A program made the translations under genes and the position numbers. From Thermoplasmatota archaeon (GTDB lineage: Archaea > Thermoplasmatota > E2 > DHVEG-1), in NCBI GenBank assembly GCA_016936135.1, contig JAFGPP010000089.1, positions 1 through 37,723 of the forward strand: a stretch of DNA of 37,723 nt. Direction: 5' to 3'. The notes under the pieces are model-generated. The model ran no database searches. It had not been told where the DNA came from and worked only from the letters and a program-made list of their open reading frames with translations. The stretch's first letter is position 1. Each line of letters starts with the position of its first letter. Positions 1 to 8,477 of the stretch are shown one piece after another.

Positions 1-2
1 AA

Positions 3-87
3 TGCAGGGGGAGCGATTCGAACGCCCGAACCTCTACAGGAACAGATCTTGAGTCTGTCGCCGTTGACCTGGCTTGGCTACCCCTGC
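3..87 (-). tRNA. tRNA-Leu (anticodon CAA)
   Basis: Read on the minus strand, this folds as a class II tRNA. The acceptor halves GCAGGGG and CCCCTGC pair fully. The anticodon stem ACAGA/TCTGT encloses the loop CTCAAGA, giving anticodon CAA, which reads UUG leucine codons. The T arm has loop TTCGAAT. A long variable arm fits tRNA-Leu. The discriminator base is A, as expected for Leu. CCA is not encoded and no intron is visible. An AT-rich stretch about 30 bases upstream (around 113-125) could hold its promoter. It lies 53 bases downstream of the EamA gene on the same strand. Confidence 0.95.
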
Positions 88-140
88 AAAACGGATGCAG
101 GAATAATTTTGACGTAATAAAATTTAGGGTGATTTTTTAT

Positions 141-1073
141 TCATTGGACTAATCCTTTTCGGTTTTTTTGTTTGTTTACAATAATCAATCCAATTAACAC
201 GAGAACACCACCTAAAAAAAAGAATAAAGTGATTTTTTCATCAAGAATTAAGTAACTAAATATAGTGGATAAGACCGGAATAAAGTATAAATATACTCCT
301 AATTTAGAGGCATCTTTTACTTCGAGGGCAACATACCACAATACATAACCTATTATTGTTGGAAATATACTTAAGAAAATTACTGATACCCAACCAACAT
401 AAGACATTTTTGCAACCTCAACGAAAAGCGAAGAGCTTACAAATGGAAACAAACCTATAATTCCAAAAATAAATGCGTAAAATGTTAGAGAAAGCGCAGA
501 ATATCGTTTCAATAATTTCTTTCCGGCAATTGTATATCCAGCTGCTACTAATGATGCAATTACAACACCTAAGGCCCCATAGATGTATTGAATTTCTATA
601 AATGTTTCATTACTTCCAAGAGTAGAAATAACAATGACTCCAATTAGTGATATAACAATACCAAAAGCTATTTTTAAAGTAATATTTTCCTTTAGAAAAA
701 TAGTCGCCAAAATCGCTGTAAAAATTGGAATAGTTGCAATTATCAAACTAGAAACACTTGCGGATACGAATTGCTCTCCGTAATTTAATCCCAAGTGATA
801 AATGATAATTCCAAGAAATCCAAGTAAAAAAATTGGTAAAATATCTTTCTTTTTGAGATGGGAAAATTTTTTTTTAAAAATAAGGAAAACTAAAGAAAAA
901 ACAACACATGTTATAAATAGTCGCATTATAGTGAGATTTACCGGAGAAAGTTCTGTTAATCCAATTTTAATGACGGGAAAAGCAAATGCCCAAAAGACTA
1001 TAGGAAAGCCAATTATAGCAAAAAAATATTTTTTTACTAATTCTGGTTTTTTTATTTTGTCTGTCGATTGCAT
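141..1073 (-). CDS. EamA/DMT-family permease
   Basis: This 310-residue protein has about ten hydrophobic helices in two similar halves, the normal layout of the drug/metabolite transporter (EamA) superfamily. Family-typical segments include the first-half FWAFAFPVIKIGL and PVNLTIMRL near residues 27-50 and the repeat-end ILDEKITLFFFLGGVLVLIGLI near the C-terminus. The C-terminus is basic and likely cytoplasmic. These proteins export or import small metabolites such as amino acids; the substrate cannot be read from sequence. The ATG is preceded by TGATG, a weak SD. It is probably a single-gene unit, with the tRNA-Leu downstream. A glycine-poor or truncated half is not seen, so it looks intact. 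Confidence 0.85.
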   Translation of the reverse strand: MQSTDKIKKPELVKKYFFAIIGFPIVFWAFAFPVIKIGLTELSPVNLTIMRLFITCVVFSLVFLIFKKKFSHLKKKDILPIFLLGFLGIIIYHLGLNYGEQFVSASVSSLIIATIPIFTAILATIFLKENITLKIAFGIVISLIGVIVISTLGSNETFIEIQYIYGALGVVIASLVAAGYTIAGKKLLKRYSALSLTFYAFIFGIIGLFPFVSSSLFVEVAKMSYVGWVSVIFLSIFPTIIGYVLWYVALEVKDASKLGVYLYFIPVLSTIFSYLILDEKITLFFFLGGVLVLIGLIIVNKQKNRKGLVQ

Positions 1074-1185
1074 TTTTCATCAGTTTATTAATTTAAATTA
1101 ATGTCTTGATTCATCAAAGTAACAGATCAATGCAGCCTAGAACAAATCTCCTGCTTTTATAGTTTTCAACATTTATGCCTTAGAT

Positions 1186-1211
1186 AGTTTTATAAGTATA
1201 ATATAAAATTT
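1186..1211 (+). promoter_or_regulatory. Probable promoter of the metP-metS pair
   Basis: Overlapping TATA-like elements, TTTTATAAG and ATATAAAATTTA, lie 45-70 bases ahead of the purine-rich SD AAGGGGGAA at 1244-1252. Archaeal spacing would place transcript starts near 1215-1235, leaving room for that SD and for translation starting at 1257. The 183-base gap 1074-1256 holds nothing else I recognise. Confidence 0.45.
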
Positions 1212-1256
1212 AAACAAAATATAATATTTACATAATTAAATACAAGGGGGAATTTT

Positions 1257-2732
1257 ATTACAATAAGGGAACAATGGGGATCCCGGTGCGCCTTTATCAT
1301 GGCAGCCATTGGTTCGGCAGTAGGATTAGGAAACGTATGGAGGTTTCCGTACATCTGTTATAAAAATGGAGGGGGTGCCTTTTTAGTACCTTATTTTGTT
1401 GCATTATTTTCTGCTGGTATTCCCCTATTGATACTTGAATTCTCCATTGGACACATAACGAGAAGTCCTCCACCACTTGCTTTTAAAATGTTTAATAAAA
1501 AATTGGAATGGTTGGGCTGGTGGTCTGTTCTTATTCCATTTGTCCTGGCCGCCTATTACGTTGTTGTAATGTCGTGGTGTTTTTCATATATGATTTATTC
1601 TTTAGATCTTAGATGGGGTATGCAGGCAGAACAATTTTTCCTAAATAATTATCTAGGAGTAACTGGCAATCCGGCGATTTTGGGAGGACTACGTATACCG
1701 ATTGTAATTGGTTTGATTGCGGTTTGGTTTTTAATTTTTTTAATACTTTATAAGGGGGTAAAAAGAATTGGAAAGGTGGTTGCATTAACCGTTCCACTTC
1801 CTACAATTCTACTAATAATTTTGACCATAAGGGGTTTAACTCTCCCAGGTGCTATAGAAGGCATTAGTTATTATTTAACACCAAATTTCTCAAGACTTTC
1901 GGATGTAAATGTATGGCTTTCTGCATACGCTCAAGTATTTTTTTCTTTAGGTGTTGCGCAAGGGATTATGATAACTTATGCAAGTTTTTTGAAAAAAAAA
2001 TCGGATTTAACTAATAATGCCTTTATTGTTTCGCTAGCCGATGCTGGAACCTCTTTTTTGGCAGGATTTACGGTTTTTAGTGTTGTCGGGTATCTATCAT
2101 TTTCACAAGGAATTGGAATAACACAATTGGACATATCGGGTCCAAATTTGACATTTATCACATACCCCACATCAATTTCTCTTCTGCCCTTTGCCGCATC
2201 AATTTTTGGCATTATTTTTTATATAGCATTATTAACATTTGGCATTGACTCGGCATTTTCTATGATTGAACCTATTGCTTCCAGTATTAATAAAAAGTGG
2301 AATTTATCTAAAACGAAGATAACAGCTATTGTATGTTTGCTAGGTTTTTTTGCAAGTTTATTGTTTGCTACAGGTAGTGGAATTTACTGGTTGGAATTAT
2401 TAGATAATTTTATTGCAAATTTTGGACTTGTAATGATAGGTCTAGTGGAATGTATTGTTATTGGATGGTTATATAAGACATCGAAGATTCGCCAACATGC
2501 TAATAAAACATCTGAAATAATGATTGGTATATGGTGGGATTTTCTAATTAAATATGTAATTCCGTCTGTTTTAGTTATTTTATTAGCTATTTCAATCTTT
2601 GATAATGTTATCAATCCTTATGGAGATTTTGCTACATGGGTAATTATTTTAGGCGGGGTATTGCCTTGCATAATAATTTTTTTGGTGGCTTTTATTCTTA
2701 TGAAATTCAAAAATCAAAAGAAGGTGACATAA
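1257..2732 (+). CDS. Na+-dependent amino-acid symporter (NSS/SNF, MetP-like), apparent ATT start
   Basis: This is a neurotransmitter:sodium symporter homologue of about 491 residues. The first ATG (1299) would start inside TM1, at MAAIGSAVGLGNVWRFPY. Upstream in frame, without a stop, the sequence reads REQWGSRCAFI, which matches the conserved N-terminal REHWATR-type segment of LeuT, needed for the cytoplasmic gate. No ATG, GTG or TTG lies between the in-frame stop at 1233-1235 and 1299. The SD AAGGGGGAA (1244-1252) is well spaced for ATT at 1257. TM1 carries the GSAVGLGN sodium-site motif. The C-terminus is short and basic. It overlaps the reading frame of the small partner gene. Substrate is probably a neutral amino acid, by analogy with MetP. 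A frameshift error in the sequence is the main alternative. Confidence 0.85.
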   Translation: MTIREQWGSRCAFIMAAIGSAVGLGNVWRFPYICYKNGGGAFLVPYFVALFSAGIPLLILEFSIGHITRSPPPLAFKMFNKKLEWLGWWSVLIPFVLAAYYVVVMSWCFSYMIYSLDLRWGMQAEQFFLNNYLGVTGNPAILGGLRIPIVIGLIAVWFLIFLILYKGVKRIGKVVALTVPLPTILLIILTIRGLTLPGAIEGISYYLTPNFSRLSDVNVWLSAYAQVFFSLGVAQGIMITYASFLKKKSDLTNNAFIVSLADAGTSFLAGFTVFSVVGYLSFSQGIGITQLDISGPNLTFITYPTSISLLPFAASIFGIIFYIALLTFGIDSAFSMIEPIASSINKKWNLSKTKITAIVCLLGFFASLLFATGSGIYWLELLDNFIANFGLVMIGLVECIVIGWLYKTSKIRQHANKTSEIMIGIWWDFLIKYVIPSVLVILLAISIFDNVINPYGDFATWVIILGGVLPCIIIFLVAFILMKFKNQKKVT

Positions 2733-2734
2733 TT

Positions 2735-2839
2735 ATTCCTTTATCAGGTATTATAATGTTGATTTTTGGTTGTATTGTTCTGTACGGCGGGTTAATATAT
2801 TTTTTATACAGGGCTTATCAAAGTAAAAGAAAATATTAA
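2735..2839 (+). CDS. MetS-like small subunit of the NSS transporter, apparent ATT start
   Basis: Thirty-four residues, reading PLSGIIMLIFGCIVLYGGL then a basic tail YRAYQSKRKY: one membrane helix with the GG pair typical of MetS-family small subunits, which are encoded just after MetP-type symporters. The family normally begins two to four residues before the (S/T)-x-IIM segment. Here that place is occupied by ATT codons (2732 and 2735), and SD AAGGTGA at 2721-2727 is well spaced for 2735. The first in-frame ATG (2756) would leave only 27 residues and lose the conserved start of the helix. A longer ATG-initiated reading from 2636 would lie inside metP and is unlikely. The stop overlaps the convergent rhodanese stop. 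Confidence 0.7.
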   Translation: MPLSGIIMLIFGCIVLYGGLIYFLYRAYQSKRKY

Positions 2840-3705
2840 TTCAGGCCCGGCGTATTTAAAATAGTTAAAAAAAATTCCCACATCATTTCCAAGAAAATTG
2901 GAACATGATAAAATAATGTTCTTGCTTTTGGCATACTTACTTCAAATGTTGCCATATCACTTTTAGCCTGCAATTCATCATAAGCTATTACCTGGATTGT
3001 AAATGTTTTTTCTTTTAACCAGACGTGACTTACTTGGACCTCTTCACCTGATGAACATGGGCCCATGTATAGTGTTTCCGAGCCGTCACTCCAGTTTATG
3101 TAATAAAATACATCACCACCCTCTGGATCAATTGCTGAAATAAAATAATAATATTCTTCTCCAGTTTTTCCCCTGTGTTTTCCCGTTATTGTTGGTTTCT
3201 CAGGTGCCTGATTTTTTTTAGTTGGGTATCCGGCATTTATCCATCCGTTTATACCTCCAGGCATATTGTAAATTGTACCAACAAAACCATGATCAATTAA
3301 AATGTTGACTGCATTAAAGCTTCGAAATCCCTGTACACAATAAAGAATTATTTCTTCCCCTGTATATAAATCCATGAATTCCTGTACAATTGTTTCATTA
3401 TCCCATTCACAAACACAATGGTGTCTTGGATTTTCTGGGGAGGGCGTATCAATACGCTCAAACATCCATTCTGGATCGGTTCTCACGTCTATAGGAACTT
3501 GAATCCCATTAGAAGTATTGGTAAGCAGCAACCATGCTTCCTGAACCGTAATATTTGTGTAACCCATATTGCTGAGCGATGAAGAAGTATCTTTGTAATT
3601 TTCAATTTCGATAATTTCAGAGGACGCAAACAAATTAAGTGAATTAATTAATAGTACCAAAATCAAAAGAGTCGTTAGAGATTCCATTTTTAAATTTTTA
3701 TTCAT
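2836..3705 (-). CDS. Exported rhodanese-like protein with Ig/PKD-like domain
   Basis: This 289-residue protein begins with a signal peptide or anchor (hydrophobic residues 10-27). A rhodanese domain follows at about 52-165, with the active-site loop CVQGFRS. Cys123 is the expected persulfide-carrying residue. The conserved VDVR-type strand appears as PIDVRTDPEW near 71-80, and HHCVC (95-99) adds two more cysteines. Residues about 170-255 look like an extracellular beta-sandwich, with DPEGGDVFYYINWSDGS. The C-terminus ends in a short hydrophobic stretch that could be a second membrane contact. Thus the active site should face outside the cytoplasm, for sulfur transfer or sulfane sulfur handling at the cell surface. 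It converges with metS and overlaps it by a few bases. Confidence 0.8.
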   Translation of the reverse strand: MNKNLKMESLTTLLILVLLINSLNLFASSEIIEIENYKDTSSSLSNMGYTNITVQEAWLLLTNTSNGIQVPIDVRTDPEWMFERIDTPSPENPRHHCVCEWDNETIVQEFMDLYTGEEIILYCVQGFRSFNAVNILIDHGFVGTIYNMPGGINGWINAGYPTKKNQAPEKPTITGKHRGKTGEEYYYFISAIDPEGGDVFYYINWSDGSETLYMGPCSSGEEVQVSHVWLKEKTFTIQVIAYDELQAKSDMATFEVSMPKARTLFYHVPIFLEMMWEFFLTILNTPGLN

Positions 3706-3878
3706 TTTTGCACCAGCAATATCGTGGTTAATTAATATTAATAACTATATTAATAATCATGATTTAAAATTTTGGTCAATTTTTTAATAAATTACTTAAT
3801 AAAAAGAAAACTCATTCAAAGAATTCATTAAATCTAAATACGGTAATTATATAATTAGAAAAAATTGGAGTGGACAAA

Positions 3879-4931
3879 ATGATTGAAAAAACCATCAGAT
3901 GTCCAAGTTGTAAAAATCAATTAACGATTAACGGAAATCCTGGAGATAAAATTCAAATTATATGCCCAAGCTGCAATTCAAAGGGAGTATTTACATTTCC
4001 CCACGAGGAATCATTTTTAAGTGAGTCTAATCCCATTCAGGTTCTTAATCTAACTAAAAAATTTAATAATTTCATAGCTGTAAATAATATATCATTTTCG
4101 GTAAAAGCTGGAGAAATTTTTGGCTTTCTTGGCCCAAATGGGGCTGGTAAAACCACCACTATGAAAGCAATTCTTAGTTTAATTAATACAAACTCTGGTC
4201 AAATTAAAATAAATGGGATAAGCATCCACAAGGATCCAAAAGTTGCTCACAAATATGTTGGATATTTACCAGAAAGAATCGCTTTTTATGATAATCTTAC
4301 AGCCTTACAAAACATGTATTTTTATGCAGATATGAAAAATACCCCAAAAGGTGAGTGTAAGCCTTTGCTAGACGAAATGGGGCTGGGGGGGGCACTTGAT
4401 AAAAAAGTTGGCAAATTTTCTAAAGGTATGCAACAGAGACTTGGCATGGCATGCGCATTGATTGGAAGTCCTCCAATCTTGGTTTTAGATGAACCATCTG
4501 GTGGTCTCGATCCCAGAGGTGTGGCTCTTATAAGGAAAAAAATAAGAGAAATGAAATCAAAAGGTACGACGGTGTTTCTTTCTTCACATATACTAAGTGA
4601 AATCCAAGAAGTTTGTGATCGTGTTGGAATCATCGACAAAGGCGTTCTTGTCGCTCAAGACTCGGTTTCAAAACTAAGTGAAAAATTAAAATTAAAACCA
4701 AAAATTACCATTGAACTAGAACAAATATCAAACGAGGTTGTAGAGGCTGTAAAAAAAGTACAAGGTGTTGAAAAGGTCGATGTAAAAGGCAAAAACATTG
4801 ATATCATTTGTGATCCTAAATCAAAATCAAAGGTAATTTTAGCAGTTGAAAAAGCGGGTGGATCAGTAATCAATATTCAAACAAAAGAACCGTCTCTTGA
4901 AGAAGTCTTTTTGAAAGTTACGGGGGAATAG
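3879..4931 (+). CDS. ABC transporter ATPase with N-terminal zinc ribbon
   Basis: I start this 350-residue protein at ATG 3879, preceded by GGAGTGG at 3867-3873; a GTG at 3870 lies within that SD. Residues 8-32 hold two CPSC knuckles (Cys8/11 and Cys29/32), a zinc ribbon. The ATPase follows: Walker A GPNGAGKT at 85-92, signature SKGMQQR, Walker B LVLDEP, and the H-loop SSHILSE. The last about 80 residues form the regulatory C-terminal domain seen in NosF/CcmA-type exporters. The permease gene begins 2 bases after the stop, so the two make an ABC-2 type exporter. Substrate unknown. The zinc ribbon fused to the ATPase is uncommon outside some archaea. Confidence 0.9.
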   Translation: MIEKTIRCPSCKNQLTINGNPGDKIQIICPSCNSKGVFTFPHEESFLSESNPIQVLNLTKKFNNFIAVNNISFSVKAGEIFGFLGPNGAGKTTTMKAILSLINTNSGQIKINGISIHKDPKVAHKYVGYLPERIAFYDNLTALQNMYFYADMKNTPKGECKPLLDEMGLGGALDKKVGKFSKGMQQRLGMACALIGSPPILVLDEPSGGLDPRGVALIRKKIREMKSKGTTVFLSSHILSEIQEVCDRVGIIDKGVLVAQDSVSKLSEKLKLKPKITIELEQISNEVVEAVKKVQGVEKVDVKGKNIDIICDPKSKSKVILAVEKAGGSVINIQTKEPSLEEVFLKVTGE

Positions 4932-4933
4932 AG

Positions 4934-5794
4934 ATGAATACAACCTTTGAAAAAATATTGAAAAATCCCGTATCAATTATTGCAAGAAAAGAAATTATGG
5001 ATAATGTCAGAAATTTTTGGATTATCCTGATAACGATTATTTTTGCAATATTAACTGTTGCAATGTCGGCATTTGGTGCATATTTTTCTGAAGGTTGGCA
5101 GGACCTTGGAATGACAATAGCATTAATGATGTCGATTGTTCAGCTATTGGTTCCAATAATTGCCCTTATGCTAGGATATGCGGCAATTGTAGGTGAAATT
5201 GAAAAAGGTTCTATGAATACTCTCGTTTCCTTACCGGTCAAAAGAATTGAAATAATACTTGGAAAATTTTTAGGACTAGGAATTGTACTAACATTTTCTA
5301 TAGTTGTCGGATTTGGTATAGCTGGAATTATAATTGGAATTATGGTACCGGATGTAAACTACATTGAATATCTGATTTTTATTGCAGCTACCGTACTAGT
5401 GGGTCTTGTATACCTAAATGTTGCTTTGTTTTTCTCAACTTTATTTAAAAAAAGATCGACTGCCTTGGGAGGTGCAATTTTTTTATGGTTTTTCTTTAAT
5501 ATGATACTCCCAGTAATACTAATGGGTATAGCATTTGCAGGTGCAGCATTTTCAGATATCTTGGAAGGAACTGTTCCAGAATGGTATTACGGCATACAGC
5601 TTATTAACCCTATGTCAGTTTATTCAGCGCTTGTTACCTTGAATGTTGAAGGTGTTCTCTCATCCGCTTCTGGTGCCGTGCAGATACAATATCCTTCTTT
5701 TTACACCACTTGGTTAATGGTCTTAATACTATTTGTTTGGATTGTTGGATTTCTATTGCTATCTTACCAGAGATTTAATAAAAAAGATATCTAA
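4934..5794 (+). CDS. ABC-2 family permease
   Basis: This 286-residue membrane protein has about six hydrophobic helices. The N-terminal stretch NPVSIIARKEIMDNVRNFW and the loop EKGSMNTLVSLPVKRIEIILGKFLG (split here by family convention into elbow and coupling segments) are typical of NosY/YhaP-type ABC-2 permeases. The coupling segment sits at about residues 93-110. The gene starts 2 bases after the ATPase stop, with GGGGGAA before it serving as SD, so the two are translated together. Its stop overlaps the convergent truA stop by 4 bases. Likely role: membrane half of a small exporter or membrane-remodelling ABC system. Confidence 0.85.
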   Translation: MNTTFEKILKNPVSIIARKEIMDNVRNFWIILITIIFAILTVAMSAFGAYFSEGWQDLGMTIALMMSIVQLLVPIIALMLGYAAIVGEIEKGSMNTLVSLPVKRIEIILGKFLGLGIVLTFSIVVGFGIAGIIIGIMVPDVNYIEYLIFIAATVLVGLVYLNVALFFSTLFKKRSTALGGAIFLWFFFNMILPVILMGIAFAGAAFSDILEGTVPEWYYGIQLINPMSVYSALVTLNVEGVLSSASGAVQIQYPSFYTTWLMVLILFVWIVGFLLLSYQRFNKKDI

Positions 5795-6543
5795 ATTTTT
5801 TTAACTATTTTTTCTTTTAATATTTTCAATTTTTCTAAATAGTATTCATTATATTCGAAATTAAAATCATAAATCACGTCCATCAAAATTAATGGCTCTG
5901 CAGATGCAATTCCATAATCCACTATAACTTCTGGCTTTTCTAGAGTAACGCTTATATCTAAAAGATTAAGCTTTCCCATTCCTACTTTTTCAATTGCCGA
6001 TGCTATCCTTCTGATCTGATTCCAAAGATAAGTCTGTGCATAAAATTCTATTATTAGGTAATCTTTAGTATCTTCAATAATAATATTTTCAATTGTTCTA
6101 ACAGGGTTTTTACCCTCTTCAATTCTTGCGAAATTACTGAAATTGTGCTCACCCGTAAAAAGAGATGCTGCTGAAAGAATGATATCGATATCACATCCAT
6201 TTTTTTTTAAATAATAACGGTAGATTCTTTGCTTTGCATATCTTGGATAGAAATCAGGTTCAACTTGTTTTAAACCGTAAAATAAAATGTCATCTTGATT
6301 GTTGATATCTGAAAAAATATTATCAAGCGATTTTTCTGTGTTAAAGGCGATAACATTACCTAAAGCCGAGACTTTTTTATCTGTCCTACTGGCAAATCTA
6401 AAGATCGATTTTTGTGGATCAGATATATAATCGTTCTCCATTAAAGTTTTAATTATTTCCCCCTCAACTGTTTTAAGATTTGGTTGTTTAGCAAAGCCAT
6501 GAAACTGGTTACCATTGTATCCAAATTTAAGTGCAAGTCTCAT
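5791..6543 (-). CDS. truA: tRNA pseudouridine synthase A
   Basis: This is the archaeal TruA, 250 residues, which isomerises uridines in the anticodon arm (positions 38-40). The N-terminal strand MRLALKFGYNGNQFHGFAKQ matches the family's YDGt.f.GfqrQ pattern. The catalytic aspartate is Asp55 in the RTD motif (ASRTDKKVSA, 51-60). Further family signatures are RYYLKK at about 128-133, F-TGEHNFSNFAR (tRNA-binding loop) and the basic LWNQIRRIASAIEKVG helix. It is slightly shorter than bacterial TruA, as usual in archaea. The gene is transcribed alone, converging on the ABC permease. Confidence 0.92.
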   Translation of the reverse strand: MRLALKFGYNGNQFHGFAKQPNLKTVEGEIIKTLMENDYISDPQKSIFRFASRTDKKVSALGNVIAFNTEKSLDNIFSDINNQDDILFYGLKQVEPDFYPRYAKQRIYRYYLKKNGCDIDIILSAASLFTGEHNFSNFARIEEGKNPVRTIENIIIEDTKDYLIIEFYAQTYLWNQIRRIASAIEKVGMGKLNLLDISVTLEKPEVIVDYGIASAEPLILMDVIYDFNFEYNEYYLEKLKILKEKIVKKI

Positions 6544-6708
6544 AATTATTGGTAGATAATTACTAATTAAATAAAAATTTAATATACATTGACGGGTAGT
6601 CAGTAAAATTGAATATTTTGGGATTTAAAGGAAAAATAAATTTTACTAATTTCGATAAGGTTAAAATAGTAACTAATTATTTTCCTTAAAAAAGTGAGGG
6701 TGAAATTT

Positions 6709-7350
6709 ATGGATATTAGTAAGATTATAAACCAGGCTATAAATATAATGCTTAAACCGAAGGAGACTCTTAAGAAATTAAAAAATGAAAAGGTTACAAG
6801 AAATGATATGATTATTTATCTTGGAATAGTAGGCATTCCAACATTTATTGGTTTATTAATTGGATATGGATTCGTTTCTGGTCTTAACTGGAATACTGGT
6901 GGAAGCTTAATTGGATGGGGTTTTGTAATTGCAATTATTGGGTACATATTTTCAATTATTGGGCTCTTTGTATTTGCTTATATACTAAACGCACTATCGG
7001 AGAATTTTAAATCTAAAAAAAATCTAATGCAATCTGCTAAATTGGTCGCTTATTCGGCAACACCCTGGCTAGTTCTTGGCATATTCTATGTATTCCCCGC
7101 TGCAGGTGTAATATCTTTTCTCGGTGGAATTTATGGCTTATATATTCTATATCTTGGCCTTCCGATTTATATGGAAACACCAAAAGAACAACAAGTACCA
7201 TACTTTGTGGTTGGATTTATCATTTTCATTATAGTAATGGCCATAGTATGGTGGATTATTGGCTGGATTTGGGGATCATTACTATGGAGTTACATATGGG
7301 GGAGTTATTATCCATATGGATACACGCCGTGGTCGCCGTGGATGAGATAA
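6709..7350 (+). CDS. Yip1-domain membrane protein
   Basis: I choose ATG 6709 because AGGGTGA at 6697-6703 is well placed as an SD; an upstream GTG (6694) would lie before that SD. The 213-residue product starts with an amphipathic segment, INIMLKPKETLKKLKNEK, and then has five or so hydrophobic helices, as in archaeal Yip1/YIPF homologues. The Pro-containing start and FxxP-type entry (KPKET) are typical. The C-terminus is aromatic-rich (WGSYYPYGYTPWSPWMR). Function in archaea is unknown; eukaryotic relatives act in membrane traffic. It converges on nmd3 with an 11-base gap. Confidence 0.7.
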   Translation: MDISKIINQAINIMLKPKETLKKLKNEKVTRNDMIIYLGIVGIPTFIGLLIGYGFVSGLNWNTGGSLIGWGFVIAIIGYIFSIIGLFVFAYILNALSENFKSKKNLMQSAKLVAYSATPWLVLGIFYVFPAAGVISFLGGIYGLYILYLGLPIYMETPKEQQVPYFVVGFIIFIIVMAIVWWIIGWIWGSLLWSYIWGSYYPYGYTPWSPWMR

Positions 7351-7361
7351 ATAATAAAAAA

Positions 7362-8387
7362 TTATTCCAATAAAAAATAATTACCTTCAATATTTACTAC
7401 TTTCACCATTTTATCTTTAATCGAGATATTTTTTGGTTTTTTAATTTCTATTATTTGAAAGGTTTCAGGATGCATAATTTGAATTTCTTCACCTTGTTCG
7501 CTTACCAATATCATTTTTTTGATAAGCTCCCTTCCACCCAAAATCTTAATCTCGTCATTGTTTTTTGAGTCTAGTATATTTTCCTTTAGCGTAGATAATT
7601 CAATTACATGCAATTTATTTGATGAAATTGAAGTTATATAATAATATGTGCCCCTATGAGAGATAAAATCGTCTTTTTTGTATGCAGGAAATCTTAACAA
7701 GTATGTCATTCTATACACTTGTCTGCTATCTTTCATGCCTACGTTTCTTGATGATATTTTTAATTCTCCGCCATTTTGTTTCTGGAGTTTTTTAACAATG
7801 GCCAGTGCAGCAGATTTTTCACTTAAGAAAAAATCGATTCCTCCTCTTTCAATTCCTATATCAGTAATAAAGAGGGCCCTATCCCCTCTGTGATGCATAG
7901 CATTTACTTCGTTTTCTACATTAGTTTGTATTGCTAAAAGTTCTGATTTAGATAAACTTCGATTATTCGCTCTAACCTGAATTATTGCTTCATAATAGCC
8001 TCCAAATCTTTTTGAGCAAACATCGCACACGCTTTTCTTCAGATATACAATAACATCGTGACTCTCAGAAATTTGGTTTTTATCAAGCATGCCTTTTATC
8101 AAAATGTGGCAATGAATTCCGTCAGGGAATTCCTGACATTTTGGTTCTATTTCAATATTTGTTAATTCTTTGCTTATTTGAAAAGAATGAAAAATCCATT
8201 TTTTTAGAACATCTTCAAAAGGCTCTAAAAACCAGGTATTTTTATACTTGTAAGAATTACAATGAGAACAATAACCAATATCAATCAATTTTGGACCGCT
8301 GGTAAAGGAATGATTTTTTAGATAACATTCAACACATACCCCATTCTTGTAAATTTCTCCTTCCTTTCCGCATTCAACACAAAACAT
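7362..8387 (-). CDS. NMD3 homologue (ribosomal export/assembly protein family)
   Basis: This 341-residue protein has the N-terminal Cys pairs of NMD3: MFCVECGKEG, GVCVECY, YCSHCNSYK and, later, VCDVCSKRFGGYYEAIIQVR. These make zinc-binding ribbons. The FGGYYEAIIQ(V/L)R signature near residue 127 is a family hallmark. The middle region DIGIERGGIDFFLSEKSAALAIVKKL matches the conserved IPII-like core, and the C-terminal OB/SH3-like part ends in beta-rich sequence. In eukaryotes NMD3 binds the 60S subunit; in archaea it probably helps large-subunit assembly. The ATG follows GGAG with good spacing. The promoter seems shared with the divergent GNAT gene. Confidence 0.88.
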   Translation of the reverse strand: MFCVECGKEGEIYKNGVCVECYLKNHSFTSGPKLIDIGYCSHCNSYKYKNTWFLEPFEDVLKKWIFHSFQISKELTNIEIEPKCQEFPDGIHCHILIKGMLDKNQISESHDVIVYLKKSVCDVCSKRFGGYYEAIIQVRANNRSLSKSELLAIQTNVENEVNAMHHRGDRALFITDIGIERGGIDFFLSEKSAALAIVKKLQKQNGGELKISSRNVGMKDSRQVYRMTYLLRFPAYKKDDFISHRGTYYYITSISSNKLHVIELSTLKENILDSKNNDEIKILGGRELIKKMILVSEQGEEIQIMHPETFQIIEIKKPKNISIKDKMVKVVNIEGNYFLLE

Positions 8388-8431
8388 ATTTTACTCCAAC
8401 GTCATTATTTCTTTATCTAAGAATACAACTC

Positions 8432-8446
8432 ATTTTATAAGTATTA
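8432..8446. promoter_or_regulatory. Shared TATA region between nmd3 and the GNAT gene
   Basis: The core ATTTTATAAG reads as a TATA-like element in both directions (CTTATAAAAT on the minus strand). On the minus strand it lies about 50 bases before the NMD3 ATG, allowing a short leader with the GGAG SD. On the plus strand it lies about 40 bases before the TTG of the GNAT gene. Confidence 0.4.
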
Positions 8447-8477
8447 AATGTTACTTATTATTTTTTAGTGATAAATA

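Noticed and set aside
2636-2734. A longer ATG-initiated version of the MetS-like protein
   Set aside because: The added 33 residues lie inside the metP 3' end, have no SD and do not resemble the family, whose proteins start just before the single helix.
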